Part shown: positions 49,774 to 59,154 of the stretch, piece by piece
Numbering within the stretch: the stretch's first letter is position 1
Layout of the letters: each line of letters starts with the position of its first letter
From: Deferribacteres bacterium
GTDB taxonomy: Bacteria > Chrysiogenota > Deferribacteres > Deferribacterales > Geovibrionaceae
Direction: 5' to 3'
Length of the DNA stretch: 62,098 bases
NCBI GenBank assembly: GCA_023395255.1
Contig: JAEWZN010000001.1
Location: 1-62,098 of the forward strand
Program-made: the position numbers and the translations under genes
The notes under the pieces: generated by a model
What the model was told of the DNA's origin: nothing
Databases searched by the model: none
The model's input: the letters and a program-made list of their open reading frames with translations, nothing else

Positions 49774-52269
49774 ATGCGTCATTTTAAGTTTTTACTGCTT
49801 ATTCTTTCACTTCTGATAACTGTTTCCTGCGGCTCCGGCGGAAGCGGGGACACGGCGGAGTTCCGCAAAGGGGATGTGAGCGTTGTTCAGCGTTTCGTTG
49901 AAGACGGCATTTCCCACACCCTCGGCACATTTGAGGAGGACGGCGACGGAATAGCAGTTACAAATGCACAGTTTAACCAGAACGCGCCGGAGACCGTCTA
50001 TATCAACGGTCATAACCTCTGGTTCACCGTGTGGGAGGATGAAAGAAACTCTAATACAGCAGGAATGGGAACAGATATATATGCACGCTTCATACGCCCT
50101 GACGGAACACTCTGCGGTTCAGAATTTATTGTTACTTCAGTTAACGGAATGCAGGTCGCACCTAAAGTCGCTTTTAATGATGTCGGCAATGTTGCGGTTA
50201 TTGCATGGCAGGACTCAAGAGGCTCAAGCACTGACGGGTATGTATACTTCAGGACGCTGACACTTAATGATGCCTCAACCTGCTCGTACACTTTAGGAAC
50301 CGAGAAAACTTTCAGTTACCAGAAAGTTCAGAACGAACTGGGTGTTGATCTCGCCTCTGACTATCTCAGAGCAAGAGAGAAACCCGCCGTTGCCTACAAC
50401 GCTCAGAAAGATGAATTTATATTCGCTTGGGTGGAAAGAAGAAACACAAACCATTATGCCAAACACGACTGCTTTGGTCTTATCACCGCTCCGACATACT
50501 ACGCTTTTACAGGCAATATAGATTATGTTGGCTTTGCCACGATAGGCACAGGAAACCTGACAAACCCCTCTCCTTTTTCCGCGGATTATCTGAGAACAGC
50601 TGACGCAACAGGAACGAATCAGCTTCATAACGGCTACACAACTATGCGAATCACAGGTTCCATCCTCAACGGGAACCCTGAAATAATAGGTTTTGAAAGC
50701 TTAAAGAACATTCAGAACCCTAAAATAGCATGCAGCAGCATAACAGGTGAGTGTGTAATAGCTTTTGAAGCGATAAAAAGCAGTCTTAACCTCGAATGCA
50801 ATGAAAACAACAGCGTGATCGAAGCTACATGGACAGTAACGGCAGGAACCTTAAAAAACATCTATGCAGTAAGGAGTCCCAACCTTACTTCGACATCTGA
50901 CACCGAAGAAGTTAATGATACATCAGTAGCCACAATTGAATCATCATATCCGGCTGTTGGTTTTGACAGCGTTACCCAGAGATTTCTTGTTGTATGGGAA
51001 AAGCATTTAACATCAGTTGAACCCAAGATTTGGGGACAGCTTCTCCATACCGGAAGCGGCAAATATTCCGGCAATTTCCAGATAGGTGAAGATTCTGATA
51101 GAGGGCAAACGCTCCCACATATCTCTTACGATACAACCAACCAGAGATTCCTTGTAACATGGGAAGATTCTGCATCCGGTGCTGTTTCGCTGGAAAATGT
51201 TGACGTATTCGGACAGTTCCTTAACGGAGCAGGGACAACAAGCGGAAACAACTTTCATATAACAACAAACCAATACAACCAGTTAAGCCCTTCCACAGCA
51301 TACAACTCTGAAAGCCAGATGTTTCTGAGCGTATGGAAAGATGCCAGAAATCTGGGAACAAGCACATGCGGCTCAGGCACTCAGCCCTGCGGCTCGGATA
51401 TATATGCGATACGCTATGCGCTCGGTATGCCTCAGATCACACTTCTTGACAGTACAGGGGTGGCTCTTACTCCTGCCCAGATAGACTTCGGAACCATAAA
51501 CACGGGCACAACCCTCACGAAAAGCTTCAAAATTGAAAACTCAGGTGATGATGTTCTGCATGTAAGATGCTTCAGTTCGCTCTCCACACCCTTTGCATAT
51601 GTCAACCTGCCTTCCCAGCTTTCGGCTTGCGACAGCAACTACCAGAATATTAACCCCAGAACTTCACAAACATATAATGTGAGGTTCTCTCCCACTGCTC
51701 ACAATACTTACACATCGACAATGACAATTCAGTCCGATGCGGGCAACAGAACAATCTACCTGACAGCCTCCGCACAGCATGCGGCAATGGAAATGCCTGA
51801 TTTCGTAAACACTAACAATACATTGAGATTTGACAACGTCACCGTAAACGGAAGCTCACAGAAATCATTCAGAATCACGAATGACGGACAGGTAAATTAT
51901 ACTATTGAGTCAATAAGCTTCGCCTCTCCGTTTACCCTTAATACTACTCTGCCTGTAATAATGGAAGCAGGAAGCACAAAAACATTTTATGTTACATTCG
52001 CACCGACTTCCGCAACAAGCTACAATAATACGGTTACAGTAACCACAGATACTACTCTCACAGGAAACTTCACTGTTACCGGACGGGGCGTAGCCACATC
52101 TGACAACGGCACAGGCGGAGGCGGCAACAACGGCGGAGGCTCAGGCGATGATGACGGCGAACCAAAAGGCGGATGCTCCGCTGGCGGAAGCGCCAACCTG
52201 CCAATAGCTCTTTTTGCTCTTGCCGGAATGGCCAAAGTAATAATGAGAAGAAGAAAAGAACAGGAATAA
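49774..52269 (+). CDS. Large exported protein with lipobox, propeller-like repeats, choice-of-anchor D repeats and C-terminal sorting tail
   Basis: An 831-residue surface protein. Signal MRHFKFLLLILSLL ends TVSCGSGG, a lipobox. Residues 60-540 hold repeated blades of the type FxVxWED...DIYARFI...DG (for example NLWFTVWEDERN, FLVVWEKHL, FLVTWEDSA, FLSVWKDARN). Two choice-of-anchor-D/ASH-like domains follow (IDFGTINTGTTLTKSF; LRFDNVTVNGSSQKSF). The C-terminus has a Gly/Asn/Asp linker, GGCSAGG, a hydrophobic segment and RRRKEQE, the layout of MYXO/Synerg-CTERM-type sorting tails. Monocistronic, with a strong terminator. Confidence 0.82.
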   Translation: MRHFKFLLLILSLLITVSCGSGGSGDTAEFRKGDVSVVQRFVEDGISHTLGTFEEDGDGIAVTNAQFNQNAPETVYINGHNLWFTVWEDERNSNTAGMGTDIYARFIRPDGTLCGSEFIVTSVNGMQVAPKVAFNDVGNVAVIAWQDSRGSSTDGYVYFRTLTLNDASTCSYTLGTEKTFSYQKVQNELGVDLASDYLRAREKPAVAYNAQKDEFIFAWVERRNTNHYAKHDCFGLITAPTYYAFTGNIDYVGFATIGTGNLTNPSPFSADYLRTADATGTNQLHNGYTTMRITGSILNGNPEIIGFESLKNIQNPKIACSSITGECVIAFEAIKSSLNLECNENNSVIEATWTVTAGTLKNIYAVRSPNLTSTSDTEEVNDTSVATIESSYPAVGFDSVTQRFLVVWEKHLTSVEPKIWGQLLHTGSGKYSGNFQIGEDSDRGQTLPHISYDTTNQRFLVTWEDSASGAVSLENVDVFGQFLNGAGTTSGNNFHITTNQYNQLSPSTAYNSESQMFLSVWKDARNLGTSTCGSGTQPCGSDIYAIRYALGMPQITLLDSTGVALTPAQIDFGTINTGTTLTKSFKIENSGDDVLHVRCFSSLSTPFAYVNLPSQLSACDSNYQNINPRTSQTYNVRFSPTAHNTYTSTMTIQSDAGNRTIYLTASAQHAAMEMPDFVNTNNTLRFDNVTVNGSSQKSFRITNDGQVNYTIESISFASPFTLNTTLPVIMEAGSTKTFYVTFAPTSATSYNNTVTVTTDTTLTGNFTVTGRGVATSDNGTGGGGNNGGGSGDDDGEPKGGCSAGGSANLPIALFALAGMAKVIMRRRKEQE

Positions 52270-52275
52270 CAGCAG

Positions 52276-52305
52276 GGCGGGGCAAAAACCCCGCCTTTAT
52301 TTTAT
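52276..52305 (+). terminator. Terminator of the large exported protein gene
   Basis: GGCGGGG-CAAAAA-CCCCGCC (52276-52295) followed by TTTATTTTAT. It sits between convergent genes and touches the hypD stop codon. Confidence 0.88.
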
Positions 52306-53387
52306 CTCTCGTATTTATAATACGCCGAACATGAGCCCTCGGAAGAGACCATGCAGGGGCCGTAAGGGTTCTGAGGTGTGCAGCCGTTGTCAAACATCGG
52401 GCATGCGGAGGGTTTCATCTTCCCTTTGAGCACATCCCCGCATTTGCAGCCTTTCAGATCGGTAACTCCGGTTTCCTGTATGCCGAATTTTGCCAGCGCA
52501 TCCACAGACTTATACTCATCCCTGAAACGCAGCCCGCTTTTCGGAATCCGCCCCAGGCCGCGCCAGTCGGTATCTGCCTGATAAAAAACCTCTTTCAGAA
52601 GAGCCTGCGCCTTTGTGTTCCCCTCATTCTTAACCGCTCTGGTATAGAAGTTTTTCACCTCATACTCGCCCCTGTTGTGCTGACGCACCATTTCAAGGAC
52701 GGATGAGAGTATATCAAGGGGCTCAAACCCCGTTACGACCGCACTTCTTTTCTGTGCCGTAACTGCGTTGTATATATCAAGCCCTGTAACCACTGAGACA
52801 TGGCCGGGACAGAGGAAGCCGTCAATCTCCAGCGTTTCGTCCGCAAGGAGAACATCCATAACCTCAGGCACTGTCTTACAGAACGGCGCAACAAAGACAT
52901 TCGTTCTGCCCAGTTCCTTCACTGTCTTCGCCAGAGCCGCGGCTGTGGGGGCTGTGGTTTCAAAACCGATGCCGATGAAGACTGTGTTTTTGCCCGTTTC
53001 CTCTGCTATTTTGAGCGTGTCCAGCGGAGAAAAAACTATGCGTATATCAGCACCGTCCGCCCTGAGCTTCTGGAGGCTCTCCCCCCTGCTTCCGGGAACA
53101 CGTATCATATCCCCGAAGGTGACAATGGTCGTGTCATCCCTTGAGGCTATCTCAAATATCGCGTCTATCTCCCACTGAGGTGTTACGCACACCGGACAGC
53201 CGGGGCCAGAGACAAGCTCTATATTTTTCGGAAGAAGACTGCGCAGACCAAAGCGGGAAACCGCCATGGTGTGGCTGCCGCATACTTCCATAAACCTGTA
53301 CACGCGGGACGAATCCGCCTCGCGGTTTATGGCTGTGAGCAGTTTTTCCGCAAGCTCCCTGTCGCGGAAGTCTTTTACGAATTTCAC
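52302..53387 (-). CDS. hypD: Hydrogenase maturation protein HypD
   Basis: A 361-residue Fe-S protein that, with HypC, assembles Fe(CN)2CO for NiFe hydrogenase. Landmarks are FMEVCGSHTMA, SGPGCPVCVTP, GIGFETTAPT, APFCKTVPEVM and the C-terminal cysteine region (GCKCGDVLKG, ACPMFDNGCTP), which binds the [4Fe-4S] cluster. All conserved cysteines are present. It starts at GTG, overlapping the hypC stop (GTGA). Confidence 0.95.
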   Translation of the reverse strand: MKFVKDFRDRELAEKLLTAINREADSSRVYRFMEVCGSHTMAVSRFGLRSLLPKNIELVSGPGCPVCVTPQWEIDAIFEIASRDDTTIVTFGDMIRVPGSRGESLQKLRADGADIRIVFSPLDTLKIAEETGKNTVFIGIGFETTAPTAAALAKTVKELGRTNVFVAPFCKTVPEVMDVLLADETLEIDGFLCPGHVSVVTGLDIYNAVTAQKRSAVVTGFEPLDILSSVLEMVRQHNRGEYEVKNFYTRAVKNEGNTKAQALLKEVFYQADTDWRGLGRIPKSGLRFRDEYKSVDALAKFGIQETGVTDLKGCKCGDVLKGKMKPSACPMFDNGCTPQNPYGPCMVSSEGSCSAYYKYER

Positions 53388-53623
53388 AGCTGGCCTTCCT
53401 CATCAAGCATATCAGCAAACTCTCTCAGTGCTTCAAGCGTCTTCAAAGCTTCTTCCGGATCCATTTTTGCAATTGCAAACCCTGCGTGAACCATAACATA
53501 ATCCCCCAGCACCACCTCATCGGGCAGCATCATAAGGGAAACCTCTCTTCTTGTGCCGTCAATATCCACAACGGCTTTGAAATCATCCATTTCAATAAGT
53601 TTTCCGGGAAAACCCAAACACAT
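53384..53623 (-). CDS. hypC: Hydrogenase maturation chaperone HypC
   Basis: A 79-residue OB-fold chaperone beginning MCLGFPGKLIE; the Cys at position 2 is the residue that contacts iron and the hydrogenase precursor. VLGDYVMVHAGFAIAKMD is the second family block. AGGAG lies eight bases before the ATG. It overlaps hypD by four bases. HypA, HypB and HypF are absent from the window. Confidence 0.95.
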   Translation of the reverse strand: MCLGFPGKLIEMDDFKAVVDIDGTRREVSLMMLPDEVVLGDYVMVHAGFAIAKMDPEEALKTLEALREFADMLDEEGQL

Positions 53624-53638
53624 ATATATTACTCCTGT

Positions 53639-54310
53639 TTATATATAAACTTCTTTCTCTCTGTTCCTGAAACGCACAGCGTACAGCAGTCCGAAAATGA
53701 ATCCGCCCACATGCGCCCACCATGCAACCCCGCCGCCGTCATAACCGACAGAGACTGTTCCGTTTATAAACTGGATCAGAAACCAGAACAGCAGGTAGAA
53801 AACCGCGGGAATATCCACAAATGTTATAAAAATTATTATTATCAGAAGCGACTTAACCTTTGCCTTCGGATAAAATACCATGTAAGCGCCCATAACCCCG
53901 GCCACAGCGCCGCTTGCGCCGACCATAGGTATAAGCGAATCGTATGAAAGAAGAAACTGGCTTACTCCGGCAAACAGACCGAAAAGCACATACATAAGCA
54001 AATATCTGGCATGCCCCAGCCTGTCCTCAACATTATCACCGAAGATGAAGAGGATGTACATGTTACTGAAAATATGAAAGAACCCGCCATGCATAAACAT
54101 ATGGGTAAAGAAAGGGAGAACGCTGTCATTCAGCAGCGATTCATAATGAGTAACCCTTTTCGGAACCAGACCGTATTCATAAATGAACCAGTTAAGCTCA
54201 TACCCCAGACCCAACTGATAAACAAATACGGCTATATTTGCTATAATTATCATCCAGTTAACAAATGGAAAGGTTCTTGACGGCACATTGTCCTTAATAG
54301 GGAAAAACAA
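53639..54310 (-). CDS. Rhomboid family intramembrane serine protease
   Basis: A 223-residue membrane protein with six hydrophobic segments. The catalytic Ser lies in MVGASGAVAGVMGAY and the His in WWAHVGGFIFGLLY; the rhomboid loop motif FFTHMFMHGGFFHIFSNM is present. It starts at TTG with GAGGAG about seven bases upstream; no ATG upstream is in frame. It precedes hypC by 15 bases, so it may share the transcript. It lies 1.4 kb from a protein with a C-terminal tail of the kind processed by rhomboid-type sortases, but it looks like a general rhomboid. Confidence 0.9.
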   Translation of the reverse strand: MFFPIKDNVPSRTFPFVNWMIIIANIAVFVYQLGLGYELNWFIYEYGLVPKRVTHYESLLNDSVLPFFTHMFMHGGFFHIFSNMYILFIFGDNVEDRLGHARYLLMYVLFGLFAGVSQFLLSYDSLIPMVGASGAVAGVMGAYMVFYPKAKVKSLLIIIIFITFVDIPAVFYLLFWFLIQFINGTVSVGYDGGGVAWWAHVGGFIFGLLYAVRFRNREKEVYI

Positions 54311-54372
54311 CTTACGTACTCCTCAGCAAAATAGTTCTGAGTTTCTAAGGTATAAAAAAGACAAACTTTTTT

Positions 54373-54419
54373 AAAGTAAATTCTTATTTTTTACTTTCCT
54401 TTTACACAGAGAATACTAT
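54373..54419 (+). promoter_or_regulatory. Promoter with overlapping inverted repeat, NifX-like gene
   Basis: TTTACT (54390-54395) and TACTAT (54414-54419) are 18 bases apart. AAAGTAAA (54373-54380) and TTTACTTT (54390-54397) form a perfect inverted repeat over the -35 box, suggesting repression. The unit lies about 45 bases before the start codon. Confidence 0.5.
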
Positions 54420-54463
54420 CATATGTGCATAATCTTTCTTTTAACTATTTGGAGGTAAAGAAC

Positions 54464-54847
54464 ATGAAAATTTGTTTCCCCATCTCACATGACAACGGGC
54501 TGGAAAGCAGGGTCTACGGTCATTTCGGCTCAGCACCGGCTTTCATAGTTGCAGACAGTGAGACAAACACGGTAAGCATGGTCAACAACGCAGACCTTGA
54601 ACATGTGCACGGCGCATGCAACCCTGCGCTGGCTCTCGCAGGAAAAAGCATTGACGCTGTGGTTGTAGGCGGCATAGGCGCAGGAGCAGTAGCAAAGCTT
54701 AACAGCCTCCGCACTAAGGTTTATCAGGCAAAGGGCATTACTGTGCAGGAAAACCTTGATGCATTCAGGAAAGGACAGCTGACAGAACTCGGCTCCGCCT
54801 CCTGCTCAGGGCATGAAGGCGGCCACTCCTGCGGTCACAGCCACTAA
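54464..54847 (+). CDS. NifX/NifB-type dinitrogenase iron-molybdenum cofactor-binding domain protein
   Basis: A 127-residue protein of the NifX/NafY/MTH1175 fold: MKICFPISHDNGLESRVYGHFG at the start (shown as the family's HFG motif), then NNADLEHVHGACNPA and VVVGGIGAGAVAKLN. The last 20 residues are a Cys/His tail (SCSGHEGGHSCGHSH) not needed for the fold and likely to bind metal. I chose ATG 54464 because GGAGG lies nine bases upstream; the upstream in-frame ATG has none. No nif genes are nearby, so it is probably a metal-cluster carrier of another pathway. Confidence 0.87.
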   Translation: MKICFPISHDNGLESRVYGHFGSAPAFIVADSETNTVSMVNNADLEHVHGACNPALALAGKSIDAVVVGGIGAGAVAKLNSLRTKVYQAKGITVQENLDAFRKGQLTELGSASCSGHEGGHSCGHSH

Positions 54848-54972
54848 AAATTTAAGCGCATCCCCCTGCCTGCCAAAGGTAATGACGACAGGGGGCTGTT
54901 ATGAGCCCTTCACAAAATATATCATTGCGGCAGATGCCGTTTCCTATTATCATAGCCCTTTTACGAGGCGTT

Positions 54973-56697
54973 ATGGGTATAATCAAAAAAATCTGGGCAT
55001 ATTTCAAAAAGCATTTAATCCTGCTTTTTCTCGCTGTTGTTTCCTCACTCTTTGTGGCAGGAACAGACGGCGCTTCCGCATACATTCTCAAGCACGTTCT
55101 GGACGACATATTCATCAAGCAGAATAAGGAAATGCTGGTTGCAATACCTGTTATCGTCTCCTGCATATTCCTGCTCAGGGGCGTTTTCCGCTTTTTGCAG
55201 CTGTATCTGCTGAGGAAAATAGGCCTTAAAGTTGTGCAGGAGATGCGTTATGACCTCTATGCAAAAATGATCCGCCTGCCCATGAGCTATTACGACAACA
55301 ACAGCACAGGGGATATGATGTCCAGAATAGTCAACGACATCAACCAGGTAAAATCCGCCATCCCCTCGCTGATCAATGTTATGAAGGACAGCTTCACTGT
55401 TATATTCCTTATCGGCGTTGTTTTTTATCAGGATTTTGAGCTCGGCATGTACGGCCTCGCAGCTATCCCGTTCATGATGATACTGATCAGAAAAACCAGC
55501 AAAAAAACTAAGAAGTACAGCTCCAAAGGGCACGAAAAGATGGGAACTCTCGCAGGTGTGCTGCAGGAATCATTCTCCGGGATAAAGGTTGTTAAGGCCT
55601 TTGTCATGGAGAAGTTTGAGTCCGGCAAATTCGCCCGTGAAAACGATCAGGAAACGCTCTATCAGATAAAGCGCGCAAAAGTCGCGGCTATCGGCTCCCC
55701 GCTCATGGACATAATCTCCGGTCTGGCTCTGGCGGTAATAATTTACTACGGCGGATCAAAGGTAATCAGCGGGGAATCCACCCCCGGTACTTTCTTCTCA
55801 TTCATTGCCGCATTTGCCATGATGTTTGAGCCCTTTAAGAAGATCAATCAGGAAAACTACACCATACAAAACTCGATCACTGCGGCGGAAAGATTCTTCC
55901 ATATCATGGATATTGACAATGAAATCCTTGATAACAACGGAACTCAGGAATGCAGCGCGCACGGGAAAGACATAGAATTCAGGAATGTCGTTTTCAGCTA
56001 CAGAGGACATTCTGAAAAGGTAATAAACGATTTCAGCCTGAAGGTTACACCCGGACAGACCGTGGCTCTTGTCGGCTCCAGCGGTGCGGGAAAAACCACA
56101 ATAGCCAGCCTTTTGCCCAGATTCTACGATGTGACGGGCGGCAGCCTCACCATAGGCGGAACAGACGTGCGGGAGTTTGATGTATACTCACTCAGACGCA
56201 ACATAGGCATAGTCTCTCAGGAACCATACCTTTTTAATGACACCATAAAGAACAACATAGCCTACGGCGCGTCAGACATCACTGATGAAGCAATAAAAGC
56301 CGCGGCTGATTCGGCATACGCCACCGATTTCATCATGAAGCTTCCCGAAGGGTTTGAAACAATGATCGGCGAGCGGGGCGACAGGCTCTCCGGCGGTCAG
56401 AGGCAGCGCCTCACCATTGCCCGCGCTCTGCTTATAAATCCGCCGATCCTTATTCTGGACGAAGCAACAAGCTCTCTGGACACTGAGTCCGAACGCATAG
56501 TCCAGCAGGCGCTTACGAACCTTATGAAGGGACGCACAAGTTTTGTTATAGCGCACAGGCTCTCCACCATACTAAGCGCAGATATGATTGTGGTTATGGA
56601 TAAAGGCAGGATAGAGTCCATAGGAAGACATGATGACCTCATAGGCAGGTCGGAGATATACACAAGGCTTTACAACATGCAGTTCAGTGAGAGCTGA
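54973..56697 (+). CDS. ABC exporter, MsbA-like lipid flippase
   Basis: A 574-residue half-transporter with six TM segments (about 15-290) fused to an ATPase domain. Walker A is VGSSGAGKTT, the Q loop is SQEPYLF, the signature is LSGGQRQRL and Walker B is ILILDEATSSLD; the H loop is IAHRLS. All are intact. I chose ATG 54973 (MGIIKKIWAYFKKH) because the N-terminus then matches family length; an in-frame ATG at 54901 lies in the preceding hairpin. Its 3' end overlaps the convergent glycosyltransferase gene by 14 bases. Lipid A transport is likely but not proven. Confidence 0.88.
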   Translation: MGIIKKIWAYFKKHLILLFLAVVSSLFVAGTDGASAYILKHVLDDIFIKQNKEMLVAIPVIVSCIFLLRGVFRFLQLYLLRKIGLKVVQEMRYDLYAKMIRLPMSYYDNNSTGDMMSRIVNDINQVKSAIPSLINVMKDSFTVIFLIGVVFYQDFELGMYGLAAIPFMMILIRKTSKKTKKYSSKGHEKMGTLAGVLQESFSGIKVVKAFVMEKFESGKFARENDQETLYQIKRAKVAAIGSPLMDIISGLALAVIIYYGGSKVISGESTPGTFFSFIAAFAMMFEPFKKINQENYTIQNSITAAERFFHIMDIDNEILDNNGTQECSAHGKDIEFRNVVFSYRGHSEKVINDFSLKVTPGQTVALVGSSGAGKTTIASLLPRFYDVTGGSLTIGGTDVREFDVYSLRRNIGIVSQEPYLFNDTIKNNIAYGASDITDEAIKAAADSAYATDFIMKLPEGFETMIGERGDRLSGGQRQRLTIARALLINPPILILDEATSSLDTESERIVQQALTNLMKGRTSFVIAHRLSTILSADMIVVMDKGRIESIGRHDDLIGRSEIYTRLYNMQFSES

Positions 56698-57742
56698 TGA
56701 CCTCTTCCAGAAGTTCAATAAGTCTGTATGTATTCTTTTTGAGGTCATAGACCTCTTCGGCTCTTTTTCTGGCGGCCTCGCCCCTTTCTCTGCGGAGTGC
56801 GGCATCACGGGCAATGAGAATCATCTTTTCCGCCAAAGCTTCAACATCACCAGCAGGGGTGAGTATTCCCGTTCCGCCGAGAACCTCCGGCACACCGCCG
56901 GTATCGAATGAAACTACAGGCAGCGCAGCGAACATAGCCTCCAGCACTGTATTGCCGAAGCTCTCCTCAAGGCTGGTGAGAACGTAGACATCAAGCCCGG
57001 AGAGAAAAGCGGGTATATCCTTAATGAACCCGTGCAGCGTAACACTGTCCTCAAGCCCCAGTTCCTTAATCTGCTCCCTTATACGCCCTTCCCTCTTGCC
57101 TGTTCCGGCTATGTTAAGCGTTGCATCGGGAATCTCCTTCAGCACCATGCTGAAAGCCTCCAGAAGCAGGTCATGCCCCTTTGAGGCATCAAGCCTGCTT
57201 GTTATGCCGAAAACCTTTCCTTCACCCTTTCTTTCGGGAACAGGATAATTCTCAGCCATCTTACTGTTGGGGATAACATTGATTTTGGCAGTGTTGAACC
57301 ATTTAATCCCGCTGAGTTCATCCTTAAGGAAATGGCTGGGAACAACAACAGCATCAACGATTGTTTTGTGCAGCGCCCTGTCCTCAAACCTGTTGCGGAT
57401 GTCATTTATCAGACCTATCCGGTGAACAACGGGAATTCCCGAAAGCTTTGAGGCCGTTGCGCCTATGTTGAGATCCTTGGATATATTCACTACAGAAACA
57501 TCTATGTCGTTTTTTATGAGTATTTTAGAGAGCTTATATATAGTGGAGGGGTTGTATTTCATTCCTGCGCGGATTTCATAAACGGTAAAGCCTGCGGATT
57601 CGTATATATCTTTATGCCCGGTTCCTTTGCGGATAATCATAACCACACGGTGCCCCAGTTTGACAAGCTCCCGTCCGTAATCCACAGTCCAGGTTTTCAC
57701 CCCTGCCCATCTCTTGTTGAAGTTAATAAAAGCTACATTCAT
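56684..57742 (-). CDS. GT4-family glycosyltransferase
   Basis: A 352-residue GT-B enzyme. The N-terminal domain opens MNVAFINFNKRWAGVKTWT with GxELVKLGHRVVMI. The C-terminal nucleotide-sugar domain has GITSRLDASKGHDLLLEAF, GTGKREGRI and the E-x7-E motif ESFGNTVLEAM. It probably acts in cell-envelope polysaccharide or LPS core synthesis; the sugar is unknown. ATG 57742 was chosen because the fold begins there, although no clear ribosome site is present; 57757 or 57817 would add residues without homology. Confidence 0.87.
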   Translation of the reverse strand: MNVAFINFNKRWAGVKTWTVDYGRELVKLGHRVVMIIRKGTGHKDIYESAGFTVYEIRAGMKYNPSTIYKLSKILIKNDIDVSVVNISKDLNIGATASKLSGIPVVHRIGLINDIRNRFEDRALHKTIVDAVVVPSHFLKDELSGIKWFNTAKINVIPNSKMAENYPVPERKGEGKVFGITSRLDASKGHDLLLEAFSMVLKEIPDATLNIAGTGKREGRIREQIKELGLEDSVTLHGFIKDIPAFLSGLDVYVLTSLEESFGNTVLEAMFAALPVVSFDTGGVPEVLGGTGILTPAGDVEALAEKMILIARDAALRRERGEAARKRAEEVYDLKKNTYRLIELLEEVISSH

Positions 57743-57885
57743 GGCATATCTTATCATAATATAACTTTTAAGAAACAGATAAATTGTACGGGGACGGCAG
57801 AGCAAACTTGCGGGCATATTCTCTTGTACGTTTGGCTTATTTCTATTATGATTCAGCCAGAGAATTCATTTTTTCGGAGGATGCC

Positions 57886-59154
57886 ATGAATTATTTTCAG
57901 GAATCGTGCAAATACATGCCCGGCGGTGTCAACAGCCCCGTGAGAGCCTTCGGCTCAGTAGGCGGAGAGCCCGTTTTTGTGGACAGGGCAAAGGGCTCCA
58001 AAATATATGACGTTAACGGAAAGGAATACATAGATTACGTATGCTCATGGGGTCCCATGATCCTCGGCCACACCGATGAGGACGTGCTCAAAGCCATCAA
58101 GGAAGCAGCAGAAAAGGGCGCAAGCTTCGGTGCGCCCACGGTGAACGAACTGAACATGACCAAACTCATCACTGAGATGGTTCCCTCCGTTGAGATGGTG
58201 CGCCTTGTGAGCTCCGGAACAGAAGCCCTGATGAGTGCCATCCGCCTTGCCAGAGCATACACCAAGAGAGACTCCATTGTTAAGTTCGAAGGCTGCTACC
58301 ACGGACACTCCGACAGCCTTCTGGTTAAAGCGGGAAGCGGGCTTCTCACCTTCAACCAGCCCTCAAGCCCCGGTGTTCCTGAGGATTTCGCCAAGCACAC
58401 CCTCATAGCGCAGTATAACGACATTGACAGCGTGAGAGCGCTTTTCAAAGAGAATAAAGACAAAATTGCCTGCGTTCTCGTCGAACCCGCAGCAGGAAAC
58501 ATGGGGCTTGTCCTCCCTGAAAAAGGGTTCCTTGAAAGCCTCAAAAACCTCTGCGCAGAGGAAGGCGCCCTGCTTCTTTTTGACGAGGTTATCACAGGCT
58601 TCCGCATGAGTGCAGGCGGCGCACAGAAATACTACAACATCATGCCGGATCTTACCACTATGGGTAAAATAATAGGCGGCGGTCTCCCTGTGGGCGCATA
58701 CGGCGCAAGAAAAGAGATTATGGAGCAGATTTCCCCCGTGGGCGCTGTTTATCAGGCGGGAACCTTATCAGGAAACCCCCTTGCCACAGCAGCAGGGCTT
58801 GCTACGCTGAAAAAGCTCAACCAGCCCGGTTTTTATGAGGCACTGAAAGTAAAATCAGACATACTCTGGAACGGTTTCAGGGAAAACTGCGAAAAGCTCG
58901 GCCTCAAATACGCTTTTAACAGTGTTGAATCACTCGGCTGCATGTTCTTTACGGACGGCGAGGTTAAATCATTTGCTCAGGCAGTTAAGTCAGATACAAA
59001 GAAATATGCCGCCTTCTTCCACGCAATGCTGAAAAGAGGCGTGAACCTTGCACCTGCGCAGTTTGAGTGCATGTTTGTATCCGCCGCGCATACGGACGAG
59101 GATCTGGCAAAAACAATCGCCGCCCATTACGACAGCCTGAAAGAGATCGGATAA
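57886..59154 (+). CDS. hemL: Glutamate-1-semialdehyde 2,1-aminomutase
   Basis: A 422-residue PLP enzyme that makes 5-aminolevulinate in the C5 haem pathway. It opens SCKYMPGGVNSPVRAF. The PLP Lys is in TTMGKIIGGGLPVGAYG (about residue 265), and GCYHGHSDSLLVKAGSG, LLLFDEVITGFR and YQAGTLSGNPLA are intact. GGAGG is five bases before ATG 57886; an in-frame start 34 codons earlier would place non-homologous residues in front. Other hem genes are not in the window. Confidence 0.96.
   Translation: MNYFQESCKYMPGGVNSPVRAFGSVGGEPVFVDRAKGSKIYDVNGKEYIDYVCSWGPMILGHTDEDVLKAIKEAAEKGASFGAPTVNELNMTKLITEMVPSVEMVRLVSSGTEALMSAIRLARAYTKRDSIVKFEGCYHGHSDSLLVKAGSGLLTFNQPSSPGVPEDFAKHTLIAQYNDIDSVRALFKENKDKIACVLVEPAAGNMGLVLPEKGFLESLKNLCAEEGALLLFDEVITGFRMSAGGAQKYYNIMPDLTTMGKIIGGGLPVGAYGARKEIMEQISPVGAVYQAGTLSGNPLATAAGLATLKKLNQPGFYEALKVKSDILWNGFRENCEKLGLKYAFNSVESLGCMFFTDGEVKSFAQAVKSDTKKYAAFFHAMLKRGVNLAPAQFECMFVSAAHTDEDLAKTIAAHYDSLKEIG

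Noticed and set aside
54862..54895. Terminator after the NifX-like gene (CCCCCTG...CAGGGGG)
   Set aside because: The stem is sound but the loop is 20 bases long and no T-run follows; read-through into the exporter gene is likely.
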